Shown here in pieces: positions 23,387-34,627 of a DNA stretch of 64,000 nucleotides. Where the stretch lies: NCBI GenBank assembly GCA_003255025.1, contig QANY01012071.1, forward strand, positions 186,001 to 250,000, read 5' to 3'. The notes under the pieces are model-generated. The model did not search any database, was not told the DNA's origin, and saw only the letters and a program-made list of their open reading frames with translations. The translations under genes and the position numbers were made by a program. Each line of letters opens with the position of its first letter. Within the stretch, counting starts at the first letter, position 1. Origin of the DNA: Datisca glomerata (lineage: Eukaryota > Streptophyta > Magnoliopsida > Cucurbitales > Datiscaceae).

Positions 23387-23865
23387 GGTTAAATCGAACC
23401 CGAATTGAGTCGAGGCCGAAGCCTGTGTCTATCCAGGTTAAATCAAATCATACTTTATCGCAGTCGAAGTCCAGTGTCACCACCTGGTCCATTCAATTAA
23501 TATGGTTAAATCGAAGCTGCATCATGTCGAGGTCGAAGCCTGCGTCTATCCAGATTCACATCGTTTCTTTATCTTTGGTTAAATAGAACATAACTTTGTC
23601 GCGGTCGAAGCCTAGTGTCAACGCCTAGTCCGTTTCAATTAATATGGTTAAACTAAACTCTCATCGAGTCGAGGTCAAAGTTTGCGTCTATCCAGGTCCA
23701 CATTGTTTCTTTATCTTTGGATAAAATGAACCCGACTTTGTCGCAGTCGAAGCCCATGGTCAGCGCCTAGTCCGTTTTAATTAATATTGTTAAATCGAAC
23801 CCGAATTGAGTCGATGTCGAACCCAGTATTTATCCAGGTCCATTTCATAGAACCAGAATAAGTTG
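23387..23865. repeat. tandem array in Ogre 3' UTR, ~142-bp unit, 3.4 copies
   Basis: Units begin near 23387, 23504, 23646 and 23788 with GGTTAAATCGAAC-like sequence and continue GAGTCGAGGTCGAAGCCTG, CGTCTATCCAGG and TTTGTCGCAGTCGAAGCC. The first unit is 25 bp shorter. Each unit itself contains two related half-units (GTCGAGG.CGAAG and GTCGCAG.CGAAG). The ORF at 23344-23586 is only this repeat read as protein. Confidence 0.9.
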
Positions 23866-23955
23866 AGGTTTCTATTCCCCTTATCCATATAGTCTGCTCT
23901 CGATCAAAATATTTATCTATACATTTGTACATCTTCTAAGTTTAGAAGCGTGAAC

Positions 23956-23964
23956 AAAGAGGGG
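23956..23964 (+). promoter_or_regulatory. polypurine tract
   Basis: AAAGAGGGG followed by CAAC lies directly before the 3' LTR. It is the expected primer for second-strand synthesis. Confidence 0.75.
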
Positions 23965-23968
23965 CAAC

Positions 23969-26011
23969 TGTAGATACCGTATTTTATCAGGTCTAATATT
24001 TTAAAAACACAAATTTTATTTTTTGGCCTATATACTAGTCTAAGACTATGTGTATGATTTGAAAAATAGCCCAATGCATAAAAATAAGAAGAATTGTCCA
24101 AGGACTAAAAAATAAAAAGGGAACAAAAAGGACTAAAAATAGAAAGTGAAGCTCTAAGTTTGCCTATAAATAGAGGGGAGGTCTTCACTTGAAAAAGAGG
24201 ATTGGAGAGTGAGAAAGAGAAGTGATTTTAGAGAGAGAAAAATATGTCTTGAAAAGATAGGAGACTTTTTAAAAAAAAGAGAAAGAGAGTCTTCATTTCT
24301 ATTCATCTTTCATCTTCTCCTATTCTTTTTATTAAGTTAGTTCAAATTTCTTCCATCTTAGCTTATAATATATCTTGTTCATTATTATTCATCATCTCTC
24401 TTCTTCATAATCATGTAGTTGATATTTCTTTGTTTCCTTTTCCATACATATGTTGTTTGCTCCTTCTTTATCATTTCTCATACTCTTAATCTTAAGTTTT
24501 ATTTTCATGTATTGTAGATTTTTTTACATGTTTGATAATGAGATATTTTTATCATCAACTCAATCAATGAGAATGAGGATAAAGCTTTTGACGGTGTAAA
24601 ATTAACTCAATGTGAATCACCCTTTAATGGATTGAAAGTGTACATTTGATTAAAAGATCCCCTATGATAATTTTTCATACATAAAAATGTATAAAATAGA
24701 GAGTAAAACCTCTATACAAGATTATGCCAATATTTGAGCTTTGAATTTTTTTTATGTTCATCATTTTTGTGACACTTGTTCATCATTTTCTTCTTTTCCT
24801 TTTAATTTTTGTTCATCATTTTTGTGACACTTGTTTGAACTAGTTACCATCTATGATCATTCCTAGCAATGAAAGAAGAAAGGAAAAATGGTAAGTAGTG
24901 AACTAAGTAGTCCAAAATAAAAAATGGTAAATTTATATCCCAAACAAAAACTATTTTATTTTGAATGTTTTATTTACTTTCTTTAGTGACACTTTTTTAA
25001 ACTACTTACCATCCATGCTCATTCCTGACAATGAAGGAAGAAAGGAAAAATGATAATTAGTGAATTAAGTAGTCCAAAATATAAAATGGTATATATATAT
25101 CTCAAACAAAAATTATTTATTTTTCTTTAGTGACACTTGTTTAAATTAGTTACCATCTATGATCATTATTTTGCTACTTGATTAACATTGAGGTAAAAAA
25201 TAAAAAATGGTCATTAATAGACTATGTAGTCAAAAATGGCATGCTCATGTCAATTATGTATGAAATTAAGTATTTTTTTCATAGATTAATTTACTTACAC
25301 ATGAAAAAATTTATTAAATTAAATAATTATATATATATATATATATATCTTTTAGAAAATGAAATTAAAAAAAACAAAAAACAGAGGGTGACATCACCCT
25401 CTTTTTCTTTATAGTTGTTATCTCATGTATTATTGTCATATCGTCATGATTGTATGTGATTATTGTTTCATTCTTTTATCATCAGAATTGACGTTCATAA
25501 AATAAAACCATAGCAATTTGATTTAAATTTTGTTAATTTCATTATTTAGTTTTCACTAAAAAATCCAATGACGAACTTTAGAATTTTTAGGATACCAAAT
25601 TTTTTGAACTACCGAGGTGAGAAGTTATTTTTAGGATACCGAAAGTAACTCCAATAATGCTTTGATTTAAGAAAAATATAAAAAACAAAAATAATTTTTC
25701 AATGGCCTTTATACCACCCATTAAAGGTCATTTATTTACTCATTTTTATGATACAAAATGTACAAAATAGGACATTCAAAATTGAATTTCTATAACTTTA
25801 TTTTAAAAAATCATTTGGATAGCATTTGATTAAATTTGGTAACCATTTTTCATCATAATGGGTGTTATGGGGTGCATCCTTCCCCACACGCAAATGACTC
25901 TCGAACCAACTTTAAATTTTCACAGATCAAAATATTTGATATTAAAATTGGGTGACGAATCACGCCCTAGAATGATTGATAGTGACTCTGCGTCGCATGC
26001 ACTTTGCGACA
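23969..26011 (+). repeat. 3' LTR of the Tat/Ogre element, 2043 bp
   Basis: Starts TGTAGATACCGTATTTTATC right after the polypurine tract and ends CTTTGCGACA. TATA box TATAAATA is at 24165-24172. It matches the 5' LTR but is 210 bp longer overall, because a ~150-bp unit is present three times (24824-25175). A ~55-bp block around TGTTCATCATTTTTGTGACA is also duplicated just before. Confidence 0.92.
24824..25175. repeat. tandem triplication inside the 3' LTR
   Basis: Copies start with GTGACACTTGTTT-like sequence at 24824, 24986 and 25130 (periods 162 and 144 bp). Each contains TTACCATCTATGATCATT-like sequence, and the first two contain AAGGAAAAATGRTAA (the third ends early). The 5' LTR has only one copy at 11110-11180. 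Confidence 0.88.
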
Positions 26012-26829
26012 TTTACAAATGATTTTTTTGTGTATAAACATAAATATTTGTCTCGAGCAACAAGTTTTCTTTGAATCTCACTATTTCACATTCATAGAGT
26101 TTAGGGTTTCATAATTTTTTCTTTTTCACTTTATTATAAAGAAGAGGACCACGTAAATTTATTATTTAGGAATAAAATCAATTACACCCCCCAACTTTCA
26201 CTCAAAATTAAAGAAAGTTCCTCAACTACCTAGGTGTATAAGTTAATCGGTTAGGTGTGATTAAGGATGTTTTGTCAAACTCAATAGCAAGTGTGGGTTT
26301 TCACTAATAGAAATAGAACTGAACCTAGAAATGTATAATCACTGAACCGGACCGAACCATAAAGAATCAATAAAAAGTTAATTCAATCAAACCAAATGAT
26401 AAATGTAGAGAATCAACTAGAAAGCAGCGTAGAAAAAATTAGCACAATCTTCAAGCAGAAGTCAAAAAGATTTTACCCAGATTCAATGATTTAACCAAAG
26501 AAACCAATAGAGACTTTTTTCAATGAAATATATATTATAAAATGAAGGAATGACAAACTATTATACCCTAGACGACGGATATGGGAAATACAAAAGATGA
26601 TAGAAAACATGCATCATAGAAAAACTAGTAGGAGTTTAGATCTAAAAGTAGAAATCACAAAAAACCACATCCACAAACTGATTCATTGTTATCATGCGAC
26701 GACTTCGACTAGCTTCCTTTCCTACTTTGAGTGCGTCAAAGAATTGTCTAAGCGATGATAAAGGCGCTAAATCAGATATTGCTCCTTTAGGGTGTTGTCT
26801 CTTTTCTTGCCCATCTACATAGTTCTCCT
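26012..26829. other. noncoding flank between the two LTR elements
   Basis: Begins with the right target duplicate TTTAC. No gene is seen. GAACCGGACCGAACC-type sequence near 26340-26360 resembles, loosely, the ends of the foldback element at 54 kb. Confidence 0.5.
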
Positions 26830-27088
26830 TGATAGGGAAGCAAGCTCAAACTCGTGCAAGATTGTAACTAACACTCACACAACTTGTATCGATCAATGGT
26901 AGATTATGTAATATTGTAATACTTGCCATTGAATTTAGTCAAGTAGTTAGCTATGGTAGTTATGTATTAAGTTGTCTATAAAGATTAATATATATATTTA
27001 TCATTGAATTAATGACAAAATTAGCTCAGAGAGAAGCACATTCAACTTCCTCTATTTGCCCATATTTCTAGCTCATTACTAATTCTCA
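26830..27088 (+). repeat. 5' LTR of the copia element, 259 bp
   Basis: Starts TGATAGGGAAG and ends AATTCTCA. It matches 31625-31902, for example in TGTAATACTTGCCATTGAAT and AGAAGCACATTCAACTTCCT. It is shorter because part of the U3 start differs or is deleted. Confidence 0.88.
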
Positions 27089-27091
27089 ACT

Positions 27092-27103
27092 TGGTATCAG
27101 AGC
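27092..27103 (+). promoter_or_regulatory. primer binding site, initiator tRNA-Met
   Basis: TGGTATCAGAGC, three bases after the LTR, is the standard copia primer site complementary to the 3' end of initiator tRNA-Met. Confidence 0.95.
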
Positions 27104-27124
27104 ACTTGAGGTTTTCTTGATGAA

Positions 27125-28140
27125 ATGGTATCAGACTCAAGCACCATCAATGAAGGTAATTATGGTGATGAAAATCTCTTCTCAAAATCTTTGAACAACA
27201 AGCTTAGTTCATCTCAATTGATCAAACAAGATAGGGATAACTATATGATGCAAAAATCACAGATAGTTCCAGCCGTGATCGGTAATGGACTTGATGAATT
27301 TCTCTTTGGAGGTGAGGAAGAACCTCAACAGAAGTTTACTAATGGCACTATTAATCAAAAATATATTTCTTGGATTAGGAAGGATCAACTCTTGCTTAGC
27401 TGGTTGAGATCTTCCATGACCGAGAGAGTCTTGCGAACAGTTCTTCAATACAGTCATTCGAAGAGTCTTTGGCAAGCTTTGGAAAGAAGTTTCTCCAATC
27501 AATCCCGTGCAAGAATGCAATAAATGAAAAATCAACTTCAAACTCTCAAGAAAGGGAGTAATTCGATTGTAGATTATTGTGATAAGATGAGAAGCATTGG
27601 TGATGCCTTAACAGCTGTAGACAATCCGATCAGTGAACATGATTTTCTTCTTCATATTCTAAATAGACTTGGGAGTGAGTATGACTTAGTCATGGTAAGT
27701 GTTACTTCAAAAAATTAAGATTTGACAGTAGAGGAAGTTTAGCTCTCCTTATGAGCCATGAATGTCGAATTGAAAGACTTAATGCTGAAGCTGAATTGAA
27801 CATGAAGTTAACAATGAGTGAAAATTTTGTTGGAAGCAATTTTGGTAGAGGAATGTCTCAAAATAATAATCGTTCGTTTAGAGGAAGAGAAGCTAACAAA
27901 CAATAGAACAATAGAGAAAATTCTAATGGAGAAAGCAGAGGAAGAGGTGGAAGAATTGGTAATAGGTTCATCTGCCAAGTTTGTGGCAAAATTGGTCATC
28001 GCGCTTTAACCTGTTACTACAAGTTTGACAAAGGGATGCAAGCTCAATCAAGCAATCATAGTGGTGCACAATTTCAAAATCAAGCTAATTCAAATTTTTC
28101 TCCTATTGTAATGTTCGCTGCTTCTGATTGTGCTAATGAT
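27125..28140 (+). pseudogene. copia gag with intact zinc knuckle
   Basis: The structural protein. The start region at 27125 runs MVSDSSTINEGNYGDENLFS, then DRDNYMMQKSQIVPAVIGNG and SLWQALERSFSNQSRARMQ, with a stop at 27521. It resumes at 27524 (MKNQLQTLKKGSNSIVDYCD, then LLHILNRLGSEYDLVMVSVT). Further broken readings reach SFRGREANK and, at 27960-28020, FICQVCGKIGHRALTCYY. That is a perfect CX2CX4HX4C knuckle. At least three stops or shifts occur. The first ATG with good context lies just after the primer site, supporting the start. Confidence 0.88.
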
Positions 28141-28820
28141 CCATCGTGGTCGTTGCTACTAACCATGTTACAGGTGGATTGAACAACTTTCATTTTGCTC
28201 AGGAATACAATGGAAAGGAGAAGCTGCCTGTAGGTGATGGTAAGGCTTTACAGATTACGCATATAGGTTCCACGTTTCTTCCTGATCCCCATACCTCAAT
28301 TCTTCCTAAACTTAAATCTTTACTTAGAGTCCCTCATATCAAGAAAAACTTAATCAGTGTCTCACAATTGACTAAGTACAATTCTCTTTTCATTGAATTT
28401 TATTCTTCTTATTATCTTATGAAGGACGAGGCAACTAGGAGGGTCCTTCTCAGAGGGAGGCTTAATAAGGGACTTTATGAATTGATGGTACCTGGAGGAA
28501 GACGAGTTGCAGTTCTGGCTTGCAAGCTCACTGATTCTAAAAATCATGCATGTTTTACTATTATTTTACTTAATCTTTCTCTGCCTGCATCTAGTATTGC
28601 AACTGACGGTGTAATTAGTTCAAATACGTCTGTATTATCTTCATCTTTTTATGTTGCTTCTTCACTTAAAAAGTCTATTTCTGAGTGTAATTCAATTGAA
28701 TTGAATTCTGTAAGTAATTGTTCAGTCTCTAAAGACAGTTCTTTTCAATATAATGACCTTTTCAATACAGTAAGCAATTGTTCACTCACTCAATCTAATA
28801 CTTTTTTATCTTTGGTATAA
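28141..28820 (+). pseudogene. copia protease remnant and pre-integrase, catalytic motif deleted
   Basis: Between the tryptophan codon that ends the DPSW motif (28147-28149) and the ATNHVT segment there are only 5 bases, where the family has about 15 encoding YADSG. The catalytic DSG is therefore gone and the frame is shifted. Downstream the protein is well preserved: EKLPVGDGKALQITHIGSTF, PHIKKNLISVSQLTKYNSLF and GLYELM. A serine- and asparagine-rich stretch then ends at 28820. Just after it (28820-28850) KLGHPSVKLVF is the start of the pre-integrase HH motif region. Confidence 0.85.
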
Positions 28821-29895
28821 AAAGTTGGGTCATCCAAGTGTGAAATTAGTTTTTCAAGTCTTAAAACAATGTAATGTTCATGCTCGACCTTCACATGCAA
28901 CATTTTATACAGCATGCCCTTTGGGAAAAGCCATATTTTGCATCATCCTATCGGCACTTCCCATGCTTCAAAACCTTTGAAACTTGTTCATACAGATTTA
29001 TGGGGCCCTACTCCTTGTCTTCTCAAGATGGCTATAGATTTTATATACTATTTCTTGATGATTTTAGTCGACATTCCTGGCTATATCCTTTAAAACACAA
29101 ATATGATGCTCTTAAGACTTTTGTCCAATTTAACACCTTGGCTGAGAATTTCGAGATTTTGAACCCTTTCTTGCTTCACAGGGTATTCAATTTAGGCATT
29201 TTTGTCCCCACTCTCATAATCAAAATGGGAGAGTGGAGAGGAAACATGGACATTTGGTAGAAACTGCTCTTACTCATCTTGCACATGCTTCTATGCCAAT
29301 TTCCTTTTAGTTACATGCATTCCAAACCTTTATCTACTTGATTAATAGGCTGCCAATAGATGTTATTTCTGGTATCTCTCCATATAAAAAATTATACAAC
29401 AAAATGACAAATTAAGACTTCTTAAAACCATTTGGTCGTGAATGCTTTCATCACCTTTGTCCTTATAACAAAAACAAGCTCCAATTTAAATCTCAGTCAT
29501 GTGTATTCATTGGTTATTCTCATAAGGGATACTTGTGCTTTCATTCTTCTGGCAGAATTTATATAGCCATTAATGTCACCTTTAATGAAACATATTTTCC
29601 CTTTTCTAAAGGTTTTCCCAAAGTTCAATCTCCATATCACTCATCCGCATAATCTCATAATAGTGCATCTTTTCAACTTTCTACATTTTTACTACCTCAT
29701 ACTATGTCATCAACTCAAATTCAGAATTCTAACTCTTTTAATCCAGCTACCCAACTCATGGATCTTGTTTCAACTCCTTCTTTTCAGAGGTTATCTTCAA
29801 GTAATGTTTTTTTCCTTCTTATTCTTTAGCTTTCTCTACTCATCATGTCTCTTCTAATAATCAACAATCACTTGAATCTATTCCTTTAATACAAG
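28820..29895 (+). pseudogene. copia integrase, frameshifted
   Basis: The order is the LGHPSVKL motif (28830), a cysteine motif near 28910 (ACPLGKSHI), PLKLVHTDLWGP with the first catalytic aspartate (28980), then SQDGYRFYILFLDDFSRHSW and YPLKHKYDALKTFVQF (28995-29135). In another frame NQNGRVERKHGHLVETAL follows (29220-29270), which carries the catalytic glutamate. Then come LINRLP and, near 29500, SCVFIGYSHKGY of the C-terminal part. At least four frames are needed to read it. The tail to 29895 is the variable linker to RT. Confidence 0.85.
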
Positions 29896-31600
29896 TGTCT
29901 TTTATTGCTAGTTCTGAATCTCGTGATTCTCCTAATGTTGTTTCTATCTCTGATCCTTCACACATTATATCACTTCCTTATAATTCTATTCATAATGATC
30001 ACCCAATGATCACTAGGTCTAAGACTGGTTCATTTAAACCAAGGGTCTTTCTCACATCTAAACACTATATGCACACTGATCAAGCCTTAACTAAGCCCAC
30101 AACAGTGAAACGAGCCTTACAATGTACTTCCTGGAGACAAGCTATGGATTTGGAGTTTAAAACACTTCAGGAAAACATTACGTGAGATTTAGGTCCCTAT
30201 AGTCTTGATATGACTCATGTTGACAATCGTTGAGTTTTCAAGCTCAAATTTAATGCAAATGGTAGTGTACAAAGACACAAGGCACGTTTGATTGCCAAAT
30301 GCTTCCATCAAACTCTGGGAATTGATTACAAGGAGACATTTTCTCATGTTGTAAAGCCAACCACTCTACGCATTATTCTTACTTTGGCAGCATCTTTTAA
30401 TTAGGTATTTCATCAGTTAGACGTGAATAACGCGTTCCTCAATGGTACTTTAGGGGATCTTATGTTTATGGTTCAACCTGAGGGTTATATTAATCAACAA
30501 TTTCTCAATTATGTGTGTAGATTGAAGAAAGCATTATATGGTTTACCCCGTGCTTGGTGTGAGAAACTTAGAGATGCACTTTTTCAATGGGGTTTCATCA
30601 ATACTGTTTCAGATACCTCTCTATTTCTTTACAGGTCAGGAAACATAACTATCATTCTACTTGTTTATGTACATGATATTTTAGTGACTGGTAATAGTGA
30701 AGATAAAATTCAGCTTCTGATTGAAAACTTGAATCATAAGTTTGCTTTAAAGAACATGGGCAGTGTTCACCATTTTCTCGAAATGGAAGTTCTAAGGAAT
30801 TCAGATGGTTTTCATCTACCCCAAGCAGGTTATATCAAAAGTATTCTCATGAAAACCAACACGGTTCATGCCAAGTCGTGTTTAACTCCAACTAATATAT
30901 CAATCAAGCTTCATCATGATAATGTAGAGGCCTTTAGTTATGTTACTCTCTATCGAAGTGTTCTAGATGCCTTACAATATCTTCTTCTTACACGTCCTGA
31001 CATTGGATACATTGCAAATAAGCTAAGCCAATTTGTCCAAAAGCCTACTATCACTCATTGGACTGCCTATAAATGATTACTGAGATATCTCAAAGGGATA
31101 CTTTATGATGGTATTGTTCTTAAACCATCATCCATTTTACAAATTGAAGGGTATTCTGATGCAGATTGGGCTTCAAGCCTTGATGATCGTAAATCAACTA
31201 GGAGATATGCTATTTTTCTTGGATCTTCATTGATCTCTTAGGCATCAAAGAAACAGCAAGTTGTAGCTCGCTCAAGTACTAAAAGCGAATCAAGCACTTT
31301 CGAATACTATAGTTGAGGTAACCTGGATTGTTTCCATGCTCTCTGAGTTGCACTTTTCTTCTCTATCATCACCAATTGTTTGGTGTGACAATATGAGTAT
31401 TCTTTCTCTTGCTGCCAATCTAGTCCTTCATGCACGGTCTAAACATGTTGTGGTTGATTTGCATTTTATTTGAGATAAAGTTCTTAACAAATCAATTGAT
31501 ATTCGTTTGTGCATTCCCATGATCAGACAATAGATGTTCTCACTAAATCTCTGTCTGAACCATGAGTTTTGTTCATGAAATCCAAGCTTCAAGTGGTCCA
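29896..31600 (+). pseudogene. copia reverse transcriptase and RNase H
   Basis: 29895-30185 gives the linker and RT start (DHPMITRSKTGSFKPRVF, ALQCTSWRQAMDLEFKTLQ). After a break, 30423-31076 is a long open stretch with NNAFLNGTLGDLMFMVQPEG, LKKALYGLPRAWCEKLRDAL and LLVYVHDILVTGN. The polymerase motif should be YVDD but reads YVHD, with the first aspartate changed to histidine. RNase H follows, with LLRYLKGILYDGIVLKPSS, EGYSDADWASSLDDRKST and ASKKQQVVARSSTKSE to about 31300, then a broken C-terminus with WCDNMSILSLAANLVLHARS and a final ...LTKSLSEP-like reading near 31540. Confidence 0.9.
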
Positions 31601-31611
31601 GACCCCTTTTC

Positions 31612-31624
31612 GCTTGAGGGGGGA
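31612..31624 (+). promoter_or_regulatory. polypurine tract of the copia element
   Basis: TTGAGGGGGGA precedes the 3' LTR start TGATAGGG, as expected for second-strand priming. Confidence 0.75.
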
Positions 31625-31902
31625 TGATAGGGAAGTTAACACAACTCATTTTCCACGTCAGATAACTAACATGCAGACAGTAACTAACACTCACGTAGCT
31701 TGTATCGATCAAGGGCAGATTATAATATTGTAATACTTGCCATTGAATTTAGTCAGATAGTTAGTTATGGTAGATATGTATTGATTTGTCTATAAATATT
31801 CATCTATGTATTTGTTATTGAATTAATAACAAAACTAGCTCAAAGAGAAGCACATTCAACTTCCTTAGTTTGCTCGTGTTTCTAGCTCATTAATGTTTCT
31901 CA
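31625..31902 (+). repeat. 3' LTR of the copia element, 278 bp
   Basis: Starts TGATAGGGAAG after the purine tract and ends GTTTCTCA. It pairs with 26830-27088. Confidence 0.88.
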
Positions 31903-33612
31903 ACTCTTCTCCACATTCAGAGATCTCTGAAGCCTAACGGCTTCAAAATATGATCAAGAAGCTTAGATTAAGAGGGAGATAAAGATATAGATGATAAAAA
32001 GAGGGGAAGAGAGGGACATAAACATAGACGAGAGAGTGAGAGGGGGGAGGGAGAGAGAAGGTGGGTTGTTGCGGTTAAAATGAATGGTGAGAAGGATAGA
32101 GTTTTCAAAGGGAAATAAGGTATACATACCACATAAAATCGCAAACCAGAGCTAAAAATTTTAATAACTTAGAATAGAGTTGAACTGTCCAAAATAGAAA
32201 AAACTGACCAAATTGATGCAGTTCGTCTCGATTCGGTTGGTTTGAACGGTTTAGACAGTTTTACTTACAGATGTAACTACAACATCAATAAACCGCACCC
32301 CTCAAAGTTTCTATATTAATCATATCACTCCATTTGTTTTTACTTTGAACCACGTTTGTCCTTCATTTGAAATTCTCAACATGTCCATAATGTTCATCTG
32401 TATAGTAAGAATCATTAATCAATGGATCAAAACTTAATTAGGTGAGTATGGTTTCTTCCATGGCGGAATCTTTGCTTCGTACTAAAGGAGGCTCCACCTT
32501 GATCTTCCTGACAAGCTCTTTTTATCACATGCAACCTTTTTTTTCCTCTCTTTTATTTCTTAGCTCAATTTACTTTCATATCACTTAATTTCAATGATCA
32601 TAATTCTACCATCTCTTTCATTCTTAACAAGCAACTAATTTTCACCAACCTGGGTCATCGTCTTTTACTCTGAAGATATAATGATGGCATTTAAAATTTG
32701 AAAAAGGGAAAGGAATCGGAATATTTTAAGCTCTGGGATTTTGCAAAGCTCCTGGGAATGATGTTGTTGAAGTGTGCTTGAGCCTTCAAGAAAGCTTGGC
32801 TTGTGAACGAGAATGATGTTGTTGAAGTGTGCTTGAGCTCTTCAAGAAAGATTGGCTTGACATTGGTTTGAACCCAATGATTGTATGCATCTTGAACATT
32901 TCAAGGTTTACTGGAGGTAAACTTGTGAGCTTCCGTTAGGACAAGCTTGTAGTTTTTCACATACATGCACGATGTTGTGTTACTTTTCCATTTGACAAAG
33001 ATTTTGCCTATCACTTTTTTATTAGTAAGAATTGTAATGATAGGATTAGCCATATTACTGAAATAAGTACAAAAACTATTCAATTTTATGCATGGCTCAT
33101 CATGAAAAGTACAAAAGCATGTTTACTAATTACGCCATCGATTATTCAATATCCACAAACTACATGCCACTGTAGGGTAGGTCTTGGTACTTGTTAACTG
33201 AATTGAAACCTTCTCAATTAATAAATGCTATCCAGAATATCTCATATTTTAACATTTATTATTTATCGTTATTTCTAGTCAAGATATATTGAACAAGTTT
33301 AATTATATCTTTATGAGCATAACTCATCAATTTGGATCCCAAAGACTTAACTCTAAATTGTTGTCGTAGGATAAGTCAATCTAGAAATACATCTCAAAAT
33401 CACATTTCTAGTAAGAAAACCTTGGTATTGAATCAAATGGACGCCCTCTATAGGGAGAATAAAAGCTAAGTCATCTCGAGGTGCAAATATAATTCTCACA
33501 GTGTTGTACTCATAAAACTAACACTTGGCTTTGACGATGCGAATAGCACCTTCAGGATGGTGTTTAGGAGTTAAAATAGATGTTCACCTATTAGGTATGG
33601 CAATTAGGTTTT
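31903..33612. other. noncoding flank with one short tandem duplication
   Basis: No convincing gene. GA-rich text at 31970-32070. A 55-bp direct duplication (GAATGATGTTGTTGAAGTG and onward) lies at 32756 and 32811. The small minus-strand open frame at 32901-33083 has no recognisable motif and was not accepted as a gene. Confidence 0.55.
32756..32862. repeat. 55-bp direct duplication
   Basis: Two adjacent copies sharing GATGTTGTTGAAGTGTGCTT and TTCAAGAAAG.TTGGCTTG, with few mismatches. Confidence 0.9.
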
Positions 33613-33852
33613 ACATAATTAGTGAACCCCAGTATATAATTGGTGAACTTCAATACATATTTGGTGAACCCCTCAAAGAATTATTAATTTGTACGTAATT
33701 GGTGAATCTCAGTACGTAATTGGTGAACCTTAGTATGTAATTGGTGAATCTTACTACGTATTTGTACGTAAATGGTGAAACCTAGTACGTCATTGGTGAA
33801 CTCCTCCAAGAATTATTAATTTGTACGTATTTGATGAACCTCCCTACGTAGT

Positions 33853-34410
33853 GGAGTACAAAGGGTACCTTGAAGGGTTAACCAAAATATTTCACGTACA
33901 ACAAATGCTCTAAAATATTTCACGTACAAAATTAATAATTCTTGGATGAGTTCACCAAAATATTTCATGTACAAAATTAATAATTCTTGGAGGGGTTCAC
34001 CAAAATTTAAAAATTAATTTTCTTCAAGGTGTTCTTCTAAAATGTAGTGGGGTTCATCATAAATCTTAAAGTGTTCACCTCCAACCTCGGGGGATAAACA
34101 TGTTCGTTAAATAGTGAAAATTATGAATCGATAAATGTAAGACATAATAGTGTGTAAAATGATAAATGTAAGACATAATTAAATGAAAGAGAGAAAGAGA
34201 TCTAGAATTTAGATCCATATATAATTATACTACATACTTATTGATTTCAATTCTATACATGAACCGGGATTTAAGAACATGTTTGTTAAATATAGAAAGA
34301 TTATTTTAGTTGATACTTGTTGTAAAATCACAACAATATAATCAAGAATACATTCTTAAGCATTTATGAATAAGTGTTCAATTTTTTTAACAATTCATTA
34401 CTAAATTCAA
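33853..34410 (+). repeat. segmental duplication inside the composite locus, copy 1
   Basis: Begins GGAGTACAAAG and ends AATTCATTACTAAATTCAA. Copy 2 is 35650-36242. Shared text includes TCTAGAATTTAGATCCATAT and AACCTCGGGGGATA. Copy 2 is about 35 bp longer through small indels. Confidence 0.9.
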
Positions 34411-34627
34411 ATCTAATTTAAAATATAAGTGAAGATAATTTAATGTTCACATAAAAAATTGAGAATCTTGATAACTTTGTATGAGATTCATCCCATATAC
34501 TCGGATCAATTTTAAAAAATCAAATTTGTTAAAAGATCGCCATAAAAATATCTTAAAACCACTGTATTGATGCAAAAACCACCAAAAAATGAAAACAAAA
34601 TGCAAGGAACCCCCATTATTGCTCCCA

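Larger units (their letters stand above)
22544..23968 (+). other. 3' untranslated region of the Tat/Ogre element
   Basis: About 1.4 kb without coding capacity between the integrase stop and the 3' LTR. It carries the tandem array at 23387-23865 and ends with the polypurine tract. Long repeat-bearing 3' UTRs are known for Ogre elements. Confidence 0.75.
10321..26011 (+). mobile_element. Ty3/gypsy LTR retrotransposon, Tat/Ogre type, nearly complete, 15.7 kb
   Basis: Two LTRs start with TGTAGATA and end in GACA. The flanking five bases are TTTAG on the left (10316-10320) and TTTAC on the right (26012-26016), a target-site duplication with one difference. Inside, in order, are a primer site, a long leader, an extra ORF1, gag, protease, a candidate intron, reverse transcriptase, Ty3-type RNase H, a second archaeal-type RNase H, integrase, a long 3' UTR with tandem repeats, and a polypurine tract. 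The large size, ORF1 before gag, dual RNase H and repeat-bearing 3' UTR are hallmarks of the Tat/Ogre lineage. Stops and frameshifts in every protein show that this copy is inactive. Confidence 0.93.
26830..31902 (+). mobile_element. Ty1/copia retrotransposon, complete in outline, inactive, 5.1 kb
   Basis: Both LTRs, a perfect tRNA-Met-type primer site, gag with an intact zinc knuckle, protease, integrase, RT, RNase H and a polypurine tract occur in the copia order. Short LTRs and the gag/protease text (GNGLDEFL, CQVCGKIGHRALTC, ATNHVT) fit the Ale/Retrofit-like branch. A TTCTCC motif lies near both ends (26823-26828 and 31907-31912), offset by a few bases from the LTR ends, and may be the diverged target duplication. 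Numerous stops and active-site changes make it nonfunctional. Confidence 0.93.

Noticed and set aside
29573..29857. 94-codon plus-strand frame with hydrophobic stretches, resembling a membrane protein
   Set aside because: It overlaps the copia integrase-RT linker in a different frame and is very T-rich; its hydrophobicity follows from base composition.
26281..32280. Possible inverted repeat (GAACCGGACCGAACC region versus the GTTTGAACGG region) that would make the copia an insertion inside a foldback element
   Set aside because: The two sides share only loose composition; I could not find an aligned stretch of useful length.
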